5,244 nt of DNA from an uncultured Clostridia bacterium (lineage in GTDB: Bacteria > Bacillota > Clostridia > Oscillospirales > Oscillospiraceae): NCBI GenBank assembly GCA_946405655.1, contig CAMJHX010000107.1, positions 1 to 5,244 on the forward strand, written 5' to 3'. Shown here in pieces: positions 1 through 4,988 of the stretch. Within the stretch, counting starts at the first letter, position 1. The number at the start of each line of letters is the position of its first letter. A model generated the notes under the pieces. It had not been told where the DNA came from. It saw only the letters and a list, made by a program, of their open reading frames with translations, and made no database searches. The position numbers were made by a program, and so were the translations under genes.

Positions 1-152
1 TCCCGCGCGTCGTCGATTTTGCAGCAGCGGCTGGTGCCGGAGTCCCAGGTGCGCAGTGTCACGCCGATGACCTCGTGTCCTTGCGCCTGCAGCAGTCCCG
101 CGGCGGCAGCGCTGTCCACGCCGCCGGAGAGCCCCACCACGATGCGCGCCAT
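1..152 (-). CDS. mnmA: tRNA-specific 2-thiouridylase MnmA, N-terminal part (cut by window edge)
   Basis: MnmA is the cytoplasmic ATP-dependent enzyme that adds sulfur to U34 of the Glu, Gln and Lys tRNAs, using sulfur relayed from a cysteine desulfurase. Only the first 50 codons are present. The translation starts MARIVVGLSGGVDSAAAAG: residues 9-14 are SGGVDS, the PP-loop ATP-pyrophosphatase motif, preceded by the expected beta strand. The GHEVIGVTLRTW stretch at 25-36 and the CC pair at 43-44 followed by DDAR (47-50) match the conserved MnmA N-terminus; the segment between CC and DAR is shorter than in E. coli-type MnmA. I chose the ATG at 152 because GGAGG (164-160 on this strand) lies 7 bases upstream; the in-frame ATG at 158 would be only 1 base from it. 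The gene is transcribed away from the nitrilase operon. Related PP-loop enzymes such as ThiI or TilS are less likely, given the CC...DAR signature and the N-terminal position of the PP-loop. Confidence 0.9.
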   Translation of the reverse strand, partial: MARIVVGLSGGVDSAAAAGLLQAQGHEVIGVTLRTWDSGTSRCCKIDDAR

Positions 153-158
153 ATGCAT

Positions 159-165
159 CCCTCCG
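159..165 (-). promoter_or_regulatory. Ribosome binding site of mnmA
   Basis: On the minus strand the bases read CGGAGGG. GGAGG sits 7 bases before the ATG at 152 and only 1 base before the in-frame ATG at 158, so it decides the start in favour of 152. Confidence 0.75.
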
Positions 166-171
166 TTTCAA

Positions 172-194
172 TATCCTATTGACTTAATAGGATA
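172..194. promoter_or_regulatory. Perfect 9-bp inverted repeat, probable operator shared by divergent genes
   Basis: TATCCTATT (172-180) and AATAGGATA (186-194) are exact reverse complements separated by the 5 bases GACTT. The dyad covers the -35 hexamer of the plus-strand promoter and part of its spacer, and lies 20 bases upstream of the mnmA start codon. It is not followed by a T tract and sits upstream of both genes, so it is unlikely to be a terminator. Size and placement fit a dimeric repressor site that would block the nitrilase operon promoter and possibly mnmA. Rrf2-family regulators (IscR, CymR) often control sulfur genes in Firmicutes, but assigning this site to them is only inference from the neighbouring genes. 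Confidence 0.6.
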
Positions 195-207
195 AAAAAG
201 TTATACT
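179..207 (+). promoter_or_regulatory. Sigma-A-type promoter of the nitrilase / PLP-enzyme operon
   Basis: The -35 box TTGACT (179-184) and the -10 box TATACT (202-207) each match the consensus at 5 of 6 positions and are separated by the ideal 17 bases. The expected transcription start is near 213-215. This gives a 5' leader of about 40 bases before the GTG start at 254 and excludes the ATG at 212 as the main start. The -35 box lies inside the inverted repeat at 172-194. Confidence 0.8.
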
Positions 208-238
208 GCGAATGACAGAAAAAGTCAACCCAAACGCA

Positions 239-246
239 GGGGAGGA
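239..246 (+). promoter_or_regulatory. Ribosome binding site that fixes a GTG start for the nitrilase gene
   Basis: GGGGAGGA is a strong Shine-Dalgarno sequence. GGAGG (241-245) lies 8 bases before the GTG at 254. The ATG at 247 is out of frame and abuts the site, and the in-frame ATG at 212 has no such site and lies at the predicted transcription start. Confidence 0.8.
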
Positions 247-253
247 ATGTGCT

Positions 254-1051
254 GTGAAGCTTGCGCTGTGTCAAATGCGCATGACCGAAAACATGGACGA
301 GAACTTTGAGCGCGCCCGCGCGCGGATCTTCTCCGCCGCGGCGCAGGGTGCGCGGCTGATCTGCTTTCCGGAGATCCAGCTCTCGCCCTTTTTTCCGCAG
401 TATGAGGCTCAGGACGCGTCCCGCTGGGCGATCGCGCCGGACAGCCGCTATGTCCGCGGCGTGCAGCAAGCCTGCCGCGAGGCGGGCATCTATGCCGCGC
501 CGAATTTTTACATCGAGGAAAACGGGCGGCGCTATGATATGAGCCTGCTCATCGACGATCACGGCGAGATCCTCGGCCGCCAGAAGATGGTGCACATCGC
601 GCAGGCGGCATGCTTCTATGAGCAGGATTATTACACCCCCTCGGAGGAGGGCTTCGGCGTGTTTCAAACCCCGCTCGGGCGCATCGGCATCGTCGTCTGC
701 TTTGACCGGCACTATCCCGAGAGCGTGCGCACGCTCGCGCTGCGCGGGGCGGATCTCATCCTGATCCCCACGGCGAACACGAAGGCGGAGCCGTCCGACC
801 TGTTCCAGTGGGAGATCCGCGTGCAGGCGTTTCAAAACAGCGTGAACATCGCCATGTGCAACCGCGTCGGCGCAGAGGGAGAGATGGTCTTCTCCGGCGA
901 GTCGATGGTCGCGGATTACGAGGGCAGCCTGACCGCGCTCGCGGACGACTCTGAGCAGCTGCTCTTCGCCGAGGCGGATCTGAACGCCGCCGCAGAGACG
1001 AGAGCGCGCAAGCCCTATACCGCGCTGCGCCGCCCGGCGCTGTATGAATAA
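254..1051 (+). CDS. Nitrilase-superfamily carbon-nitrogen hydrolase (amidase / N-carbamoylase type)
   Basis: This is a 265-residue cytoplasmic enzyme of the usual length for a single-domain carbon-nitrogen hydrolase, a family that cleaves amides or N-carbamoyl compounds through a Glu-Lys-Cys triad. All three residues are visible: E40 in FPEIQLSPF, K111 in GRQKMVHI and C149 in VVCFDRHYPE. E123 fits the additional conserved glutamate of the family. The CFDRHYPESVR context and the later PTANT...EP...WEIRVQAFQNSVN segment (172-198) resemble the beta-ureidopropionase / N-carbamoyl-amino acid amidohydrolase / N-carbamoylputrescine amidase branches more than true nitrilases, but the substrate cannot be read from the sequence. 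The GTG start at 254 is chosen for the strong Shine-Dalgarno 8 bases upstream; the protein then begins MKLALCQMRMTEN, the typical first strand of the fold. The open frame extends upstream to 212 but would begin at or before the predicted transcript start. It is the first gene of an operon with the PLP enzyme 15 bases downstream. Confidence 0.88.
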   Translation: MKLALCQMRMTENMDENFERARARIFSAAAQGARLICFPEIQLSPFFPQYEAQDASRWAIAPDSRYVRGVQQACREAGIYAAPNFYIEENGRRYDMSLLIDDHGEILGRQKMVHIAQAACFYEQDYYTPSEEGFGVFQTPLGRIGIVVCFDRHYPESVRTLALRGADLILIPTANTKAEPSDLFQWEIRVQAFQNSVNIAMCNRVGAEGEMVFSGESMVADYEGSLTALADDSEQLLFAEADLNAAAETRARKPYTALRRPALYE

Positions 1052-1066
1052 AAGGAGCGAACGAAA

Positions 1067-2263
1067 ATGGCAGAAAAGGAAAACAAATTTGAAGCCTATG
1101 GTCTCGCGACACAGGCGGTCCATACCGGCACGGATTACGACGCCGAGACCGGCGCCGTGCGCCGCCCGCTGCATATGGCCAACAGCTATAAGCTGCCGGA
1201 CGATCTCTCGCAGGTGAACTATTCGTCCACGGATCTGCTCATGTATGCCCGCAACGGCAACGCCAACCAGCACTGGCTGGAGGAGAAGATCGCGGCGCTC
1301 TACGGCGCGAAGGACGCCATCGTCCTCGCCAGCGGCGTCGGCGCGCTGCACGCGCTGTTCTGGACGCTGCTCAAAACCGGCGACCGCGTCGTCTATCCGA
1401 ACGTGAGCTACATGGCGGTTTACCGCATGTTCCATGAGCTCTTCAACTGCAAATTCGGCGTGGAGACCGTCATGGTCGATATGACGGATCTCGACGCGGT
1501 GAAACAGGCGATCACGCCCGGCACGCGCCTTGTGCACATCGAAACGCCGGACAACCCCACCGTCGGCGTTACGGACATCGCCGCCGTTGCCGAGATCGCA
1601 CACGCTGCCGGCGCGCTTCTGAGCGTGGACAACACCTTCGCCTCGCCCCTCAACCAGCGTCCGCTCGATCTCGGCGCGGACTTCGTCGTGGACGCGCTCA
1701 CAAAGTACGTCAACGGCCACGGCGACGCGCAGGGAGGCGCCATTGTCTCCAACGATCTCGAGACCATGGACCGCATCCGCTATGAGGCGCAGGTGAACGT
1801 CGGCGCGGTCATCAGCCCGTTCAACGCCTGGCAGATCTTCCGCGGCTCGGTCACGTTCCCGCTGCGCATGGAGCGCATCAACGCCTCCACGCTGCGCGTT
1901 GCCCGCTGGCTCGAGCAGCGGGAGAACGTCACGTTCGTGTCCTATCCCGGGCTCGAGCGCAATCCGGGCTTTGCCGTCGCGCAAAAGCAGATGCAAAACG
2001 GCTTCGGCGGCGTCATCTCCTTCGGGCTGGATACGGACGATAAGACCGTCGAGCGCTTCTGCGCCGCGCTGAAGGTCGTCACCTTCGCCGTCTCCCTCGG
2101 GCATGACGAGAGCCTCATCTTCCCGCAGCCGAGCTACGACGAGCGCATCCAGCTCTATCCGGAGCAATTCCGGCGCGGCTTCCTGCGCTTCTCCGTCGGG
2201 TTGGAGGATGTGGAGGATATCATTTCGGATCTGGATCAGGCGCTGCAGTCCGTCGGCCTGTGA
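1067..2263 (+). CDS. PLP-dependent Cys/Met metabolism (trans-sulfuration family) enzyme, gamma-lyase/synthase-like
   Basis: The 398 residues match the normal length of the cystathionine gamma-synthase / gamma-lyase / methionine gamma-lyase / O-acetylhomoserine sulfhydrylase family, homotetrameric cytoplasmic fold-type I PLP enzymes. Visible marks are YAR at 60-62 (the Y-x-R pair that binds PLP phosphate across the dimer), SGVGAL at 89-94, Y115 (PLP-stacking tyrosine), VDNTF at 187-191 with D188 for the pyridine nitrogen, TKYVNGHGD at 212-220 with K213 as the Schiff-base lysine, SLG at 343-345, and R374 in the FSVGLEDVEDII tail for the substrate carboxylate. Against methionine gamma-lyase the cysteine after the stacking tyrosine is replaced (Y-M-A-V at 115-118), the serine of the S-x-T-K motif is alanine (A210), and the usual HPASMTH-type loop is absent (FPQPSYDER at 352-360). 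The reaction is therefore uncertain. AAAGGAG (1051-1057) lies 9 bases before the ATG and overlaps the last base of the preceding stop codon, implying co-transcription with the nitrilase gene; a hairpin terminator follows. Confidence 0.88.
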   Translation: MAEKENKFEAYGLATQAVHTGTDYDAETGAVRRPLHMANSYKLPDDLSQVNYSSTDLLMYARNGNANQHWLEEKIAALYGAKDAIVLASGVGALHALFWTLLKTGDRVVYPNVSYMAVYRMFHELFNCKFGVETVMVDMTDLDAVKQAITPGTRLVHIETPDNPTVGVTDIAAVAEIAHAAGALLSVDNTFASPLNQRPLDLGADFVVDALTKYVNGHGDAQGGAIVSNDLETMDRIRYEAQVNVGAVISPFNAWQIFRGSVTFPLRMERINASTLRVARWLEQRENVTFVSYPGLERNPGFAVAQKQMQNGFGGVISFGLDTDDKTVERFCAALKVVTFAVSLGHDESLIFPQPSYDERIQLYPEQFRRGFLRFSVGLEDVEDIISDLDQALQSVGL

Positions 2264-2270
2264 GCTCCCC

Positions 2271-2301
2271 CGAAAACCGCGCCCCGAGGGAGCGGTTTTC
2301 G
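2271..2301 (+). terminator. Hairpin terminator of the nitrilase / PLP-enzyme operon
   Basis: CGAAAACCGC (2271-2280) pairs perfectly with GCGGTTTTCG (2292-2301). After one G-A mismatch the stem continues with CCC (2282-2284) against GGG (2288-2290), closing on a CGA loop. The T run is mostly inside the right arm, followed by CTTGTT. It begins 7 bases after the stop codon of the PLP enzyme, the usual place for an intrinsic terminator. Confidence 0.8.
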
Positions 2302-2321
2302 CTTGTTACACGAAGATGTGT

Positions 2322-2350
2322 TTGTAGTGCGATGCAAAATGTGATAAAAT
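2322..2350 (+). promoter_or_regulatory. Extended -10 promoter of the SLH cell-wall hydrolase gene
   Basis: TAAAAT (2345-2350) matches the -10 consensus at 5 of 6 positions and is preceded by TGA (2342-2344), the extended -10 TGn element. TTGTAG (2322-2327) is a weak -35 (3 of 6) at the ideal 17-base spacing. Transcription would start near 2357. The longest open frame begins at an ATG at 2349 that overlaps this -10 box, so that ATG cannot be in the transcript. Confidence 0.6.
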
Positions 2351-2372
2351 GAACGGGCACTCAATCTTAACC

Positions 2373-2377
2373 GGAGG
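2373..2377 (+). promoter_or_regulatory. Ribosome binding site that fixes the start of the SLH hydrolase at 2385
   Basis: GGAGG lies 7 bases upstream of the ATG at 2385. It rules in this start over the in-frame ATG at 2349, and the protein then begins directly with a signal peptide. Confidence 0.85.
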
Positions 2378-2384
2378 AAACACT

Positions 2385-4535
2385 ATGAAAAACGGTTTCA
2401 GACCCAAAACAATGATCGCGCTGCTGCTCTGCTTTTGCCTTGCGCTTTCGCTCGGCACGTCGGCTTTCGGCGCGCTCATGCCGGACGTGACGTCTGCCAT
2501 GTCCAGGCCGGCATACTGGTCGGACCTGCAGAACGCCCCGACCGCCCTGCTCATGACGCCGGAGGAGATCGCCGCGCAGAACGCCGCGAACATCGCCGAG
2601 CCCGGCACGAACATGTATGATCTCAAAAACGCGCCCGAGACGATCAACGGCGTCTCCCAGTGCGAGGCGCTGCTGCGCAGCGGCAAGGCTGATGCTGCCT
2701 ATTACCTCGGCTGGACCTACCAGACGGACGGCAGCGCCGCCGACGAGGCGTTCTATGAAGCGATGGTCCGCAATATGGCAGACCCCAACGCGAGCGACGA
2801 GCAGCCCGTGCGCTATGCCGTTGCGGTGAACCGCACCACGCTGCACACCTTCCCCTCGAACGAGCAGATCCTCGATGATCCCGCCGACCCGGAGTTTGAC
2901 TATCAGCACCTCACCGGCGTGCGCGTCAATGAACCGCTTGTGATCTATGCCGAGAGCGCCGACGGCGCGTTCTATCTTGTCCACTCCGTCTGCTGTCCCG
3001 GCTGGGTGCCGGCGGAGGATGTGGCCGTCTGCGCCGACAGGGACGAGTGGCTCTCCGCGTGGGACTTTGCCCGGGAGGATACGCTCGTTGTCTGGGGAAC
3101 CTATACGACCGCGCTCTCCCTCGTCGCGCCGGAGGTCTCCCGCCGTCTGCTCACGCAGGGCACGGCGCTGGAGCGCGTGGAGCTCGAGGATCGCAACGCG
3201 CTTGTGAATAACCGCGCTGCCTATAACAACCACGTTGTCTATCTCCCCGTGCGCAATGACGACGGAAGCTATGCCAAAAAGCTCTGTCTTGTCGCGGAGA
3301 GCGCTGCCGTCTCCGTCGGTTATCTCCCCATGACGCAGGAGAATATCGCCCGGGTCGCGCTTGCCGTCCTCGGCGACGCCTACGGCTGGGGCGGCATGAT
3401 GCTTGCGGACGACTGCTCCGGCTATGTGCGCAATATCTATAAATGCTTCGGTCTGGAGCTTGCGCGCAACACGAACTGGCAGCAGAAAATGCCGGTGCTC
3501 CAGCTCAACCTGACCGGCCTCACGGACGCGCAGAAGACCATGGCGATCCAGGCGCTCCCGCTCGGCGCAACGCTGTTTTTCAGCGGCCATGAGATGATGT
3601 ATCTCGGCTGTGTGAACGATAAGCTCTATGTTGTCAGCGCCGTCAGCAGCATCATGAACCCGGACGTGGACGGCAAGCGCCAGCGCGCCCGTGATGTCAT
3701 GATCAATACCCTCGACGTCAAGCGCGCCAACGGCAATACCTGGCTGCAGTCGCTCACTGGGGTGGACGTGCCGTATTATCCGGCGGACGCCGGCGCGCTG
3801 GCTCCGCGCCAGATCGAGCACGGCGGCGTCACGCTTTATCCGATGATCGCGCCGAAGGGTACCAACGTCACCGTCTCGCCGCAGCCCGATCCGGGCTATG
3901 TCTTCCAGTCGCTCACGCTCACGGACGCCGATGGCGCAGAGACGACGGTCACAGACCTGACCTTCCCCATGCCCGCCGGCGTTAACCGCGTGCAGGCGGC
4001 CTTCGTGCCGAAGGAGTTTGCGGATGTTGCTGCCGACGCGTGGTATCACGACGCGGTGCAGTGGGCGGTGACCCATGGTATCACGACCGGAACGAGCGAT
4101 ACGATGTTCTCCCCGGCGAAGGACTGTACCCGCGCCGAGGCGGTCACGTTCCTCTGGCGCGCTGCGGGCGAGCCGGAGCCGACCGCGACCGAAAATCCCT
4201 TCAAGGATGTGTCTGAGGATGCTTACTATTACAAAGCCGTCCTCTGGGCAGTGGAGCAGAAGATCACGAACGGCACGGCGTCTGATGCCTTCAGCCCGGA
4301 CGCGGAGTGCACTCGTGCGCAGATCGTGACCTTCCTCTTCCGCGCCGCCGGCAGCCCCGAGAGCACCGGAGACATCGCCTTCGAGGACGTCGCTGCCGAC
4401 GCCTGGTATGCCCCTGCCGTCCGCTGGGCGGTGGAGCAGGAGATCACCAATGGTACGGACAGCATGCACTTCAGCCCCGAAATAACCTGCACCCGCGCCG
4501 CGATCGTCACGTTCCTCCAGCGCGGAGCAGTGTAA
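2385..4535 (+). CDS. Secreted NlpC/P60 cell-wall hydrolase with SH3-like region and three SLH modules
   Basis: The 716-residue precursor begins MKNGFRPKTMIALLLCFCLALSL, a classical signal peptide with positive residues then a hydrophobic core, with signal peptidase I cleavage likely near A27-G29. Residues about 31-142 form an N-terminal region without a motif I can name with certainty. Residues about 143-215, ending in CCPGWVPAEDVAVC, look like the SH3b1-type domain found before NlpC/P60 in this protein family. The NlpC/P60 domain (about 320-470) shows YGWGG, then DDCSGYVRNIYKCFGLELARN with catalytic C344, and GHEMMYLG with catalytic H402. The third polar residue, usually His, appears to be S418 (YVVSAVS). 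About 482-542 is a small beta-rich domain (GTNVTVSPQPDPGYVF) like the InlB-type bacterial repeats. Three SLH modules end the protein. The family hydrolyses peptidoglycan stem peptides (D-Glu to diamino acid bond); SLH modules bind secondary cell-wall polymer, so the protein should sit on the outer wall. It has its own promoter and appears monocistronic. Confidence 0.88.
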   Translation: MKNGFRPKTMIALLLCFCLALSLGTSAFGALMPDVTSAMSRPAYWSDLQNAPTALLMTPEEIAAQNAANIAEPGTNMYDLKNAPETINGVSQCEALLRSGKADAAYYLGWTYQTDGSAADEAFYEAMVRNMADPNASDEQPVRYAVAVNRTTLHTFPSNEQILDDPADPEFDYQHLTGVRVNEPLVIYAESADGAFYLVHSVCCPGWVPAEDVAVCADRDEWLSAWDFAREDTLVVWGTYTTALSLVAPEVSRRLLTQGTALERVELEDRNALVNNRAAYNNHVVYLPVRNDDGSYAKKLCLVAESAAVSVGYLPMTQENIARVALAVLGDAYGWGGMMLADDCSGYVRNIYKCFGLELARNTNWQQKMPVLQLNLTGLTDAQKTMAIQALPLGATLFFSGHEMMYLGCVNDKLYVVSAVSSIMNPDVDGKRQRARDVMINTLDVKRANGNTWLQSLTGVDVPYYPADAGALAPRQIEHGGVTLYPMIAPKGTNVTVSPQPDPGYVFQSLTLTDADGAETTVTDLTFPMPAGVNRVQAAFVPKEFADVAADAWYHDAVQWAVTHGITTGTSDTMFSPAKDCTRAEAVTFLWRAAGEPEPTATENPFKDVSEDAYYYKAVLWAVEQKITNGTASDAFSPDAECTRAQIVTFLFRAAGSPESTGDIAFEDVAADAWYAPAVRWAVEQEITNGTDSMHFSPEITCTRAAIVTFLQRGAV
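4014..4532 (+). repeat. Three tandem SLH modules at the C-terminus of the cell-wall hydrolase
   Basis: Within the hydrolase, module 1 (protein residues about 544-590) starts EFADVAADAWYHDAVQWAV, module 2 (606-652) starts PFKDVSEDAYYYKAVLWAV and module 3 (666-716) starts AFEDVAADAWYAPAVRWAV. Each continues with I(T)xG(T), FSP, then CTRA and a VTFL-R helix. The two inter-module linkers are about 12-16 residues and rich in Glu, Pro, Thr and Ser. Three modules is the usual number for a complete SLH anchor. The last module ends only a few residues before the stop, so the anchor is intact. Confidence 0.9.
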
Positions 4536-4585
4536 CGAAGACGGCACGAGCTTGCGAATCGAAACGAATCCAAATCAACACCACC

Positions 4586-4611
4586 AACGGCGGGGAGCAA
4601 TCCCCGCCGTT
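4586..4611 (+). terminator. GC-rich hairpin, probable terminator of the SLH hydrolase gene
   Basis: AACGGCGGGGA (4586-4596) and TCCCCGCCGTT (4601-4611) are perfect 11-bp complementary arms with a GCAA (GNRA-type) tetraloop. It lies 50 bases after the hydrolase stop codon. No T run follows (ATCATATGCTTGG), so the terminator call rests on stem strength and position only; it may be a weak or Rho-assisted end, or a 3' stabilising stem. Confidence 0.55.
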
Positions 4612-4632
4612 ATCATATGCTTGGTTAGAGGC

Positions 4633-4656
4633 AGGCAGAGCCGCCCGGCTCGGCCT
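4633..4656. other. Second hairpin in the intergenic gap
   Basis: AGGC-A-GAGCC (4633-4642) pairs with GGCTC-G-GCCT (4647-4656) around a GCCC loop: nine base pairs with one A-G mismatch. No T run follows on either strand. It lies 21 bases after the first hairpin. The rest of the gap up to 4740 is an AT-rich tract (about 4676-4712) with a short dyad ATATTA/TAATAT (4676-4690); I see no open reading frame there. The role is unknown. Confidence 0.4.
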
Positions 4657-4740
4657 ATGAAACAGCTCCTTCCTGATATTAACGTAATATATATTATGGT
4701 TAATAAACTAAAACTGAGCTGATCTCCAGTGCCTCATCGG

Positions 4741-4769
4741 TTGTCGGGAGCGCTGAGGTGTGGTATATT
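4741..4769 (+). promoter_or_regulatory. Promoter of the small protein / MBL-like gene pair
   Basis: TTGTCG (4741-4746, 4 of 6 matches) and TATATT (4764-4769, 5 of 6) are spaced by 17 bases, and TGG directly before the -10 supplies the extended TGn element. Transcription would start near 4776, giving a leader of about 26 bases. A short dyad CCTCA (4732-4736) / TGAGG (4754-4758) brackets the -35 box but is too short to call an operator. Confidence 0.65.
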
Positions 4770-4787
4770 GAAAAAAACGGCAATGAC

Positions 4788-4793
4788 GGGAGG
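4788..4793 (+). promoter_or_regulatory. Ribosome binding site of the 60-residue small protein
   Basis: GGGAGG lies 8 bases upstream of the ATG at 4802, a strong and well-spaced site that supports the short open frame as a real gene. Confidence 0.75.
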
Positions 4794-4801
4794 ATGCACC
4801 C

Positions 4802-4984
4802 ATGACAACACGCGATGAAAACCAGCTGCGGCAGGAGCTTCAGCGCTGCGATGATACCATCCGGTGGTATCAGAAGATTCTCGATACCCCGGGCGTATCC
4901 CGGAGCGCGAAGGAAGCGGCGCGGGATATGCTCAAGCAGGCGGAAAAGGCCAGGCGGGAGCTTCTCTCGCGCCTGCAGGAGTGA
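4802..4984 (+). CDS. Small helical protein of unknown function (60 residues)
   Basis: I do not recognise this family. The protein is highly charged and almost entirely compatible with helix: residues about 3-28 (ENQLRQELQRCDDTIRWYQKIL) and 33-59 (SRSAKEAARDMLKQAEKARRELLSRL), separated by TPGV at 29-32, so a two-helix hairpin or short coiled coil is likely. It has one cysteine (C16) and a W22-Y23 pair, no signal peptide and no membrane segment, so it should be cytoplasmic. A good extended -10 promoter, a strong Shine-Dalgarno and tight coupling to the next gene (whose ribosome binding site lies in this gene's last codons) argue that it is expressed. No catalytic motif is visible; a structural or partner-binding role is only a guess. 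Confidence 0.75.
   Translation: MTTRDENQLRQELQRCDDTIRWYQKILDTPGVSRSAKEAARDMLKQAEKARRELLSRLQE
4977..4981 (+). promoter_or_regulatory. Ribosome binding site inside the small-protein gene that favours a GTG start at 4989
   Basis: AGGAG in the last codons of the small protein gene is 7 bases before the GTG at 4989 but 16 bases before the in-frame ATG at 4998, so it favours the GTG. Translational coupling between the two genes is likely. Confidence 0.6.
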
Positions 4985-4988
4985 AGAA

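Noticed and set aside
207..253. Riboswitch or attenuator in the leader of the nitrilase operon
   Set aside because: The leader is only about 40 bases and contains no convincing stem; the dyad at 172-194 lies upstream of the transcription start, so it acts as DNA rather than RNA for this operon.
176..2167. 663-codon open frame on the minus strand across the nitrilase and PLP-enzyme genes
   Set aside because: It is antisense to two clearly real genes and crosses their boundary, has no recognisable domain, is Arg/Asp/His-rich and low in typical fold patterns, and is explained by the strong G/C third-position bias of the plus-strand genes.
2385..2465. Lipoprotein signal (cysteines at residues 16 and 18 of the SLH hydrolase)
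   Set aside because: The cysteines lie within the hydrophobic core, the preceding LLL and LCF do not fit the lipobox (L-A/S-G/A-C), and a signal peptidase I site near residues 27-29 plus the SLH anchor explains the localisation.
2367..4547. 726-codon open frame on the minus strand, antisense to the SLH hydrolase
   Set aside because: It has the same artefact signature: it mirrors the hydrolase almost end to end, has no domain or signal peptide, and its composition is Arg/His/Gly-rich as expected for the complement of GC-rich codons.
4307..4660. Plus-strand open frame overlapping the end of the SLH hydrolase and the intergenic gap
   Set aside because: Most of it is an out-of-frame reading of the third SLH module, it runs through the 4586-4611 hairpin, and it has no good ribosome binding site.
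4676..4698. Promoter in the AT-rich tract (TATATT at 4690-4695)
   Set aside because: No acceptable -35 box at 16-18 bases upstream and no gene with a ribosome binding site directly downstream; the promoter at 4741-4769 is much better placed.
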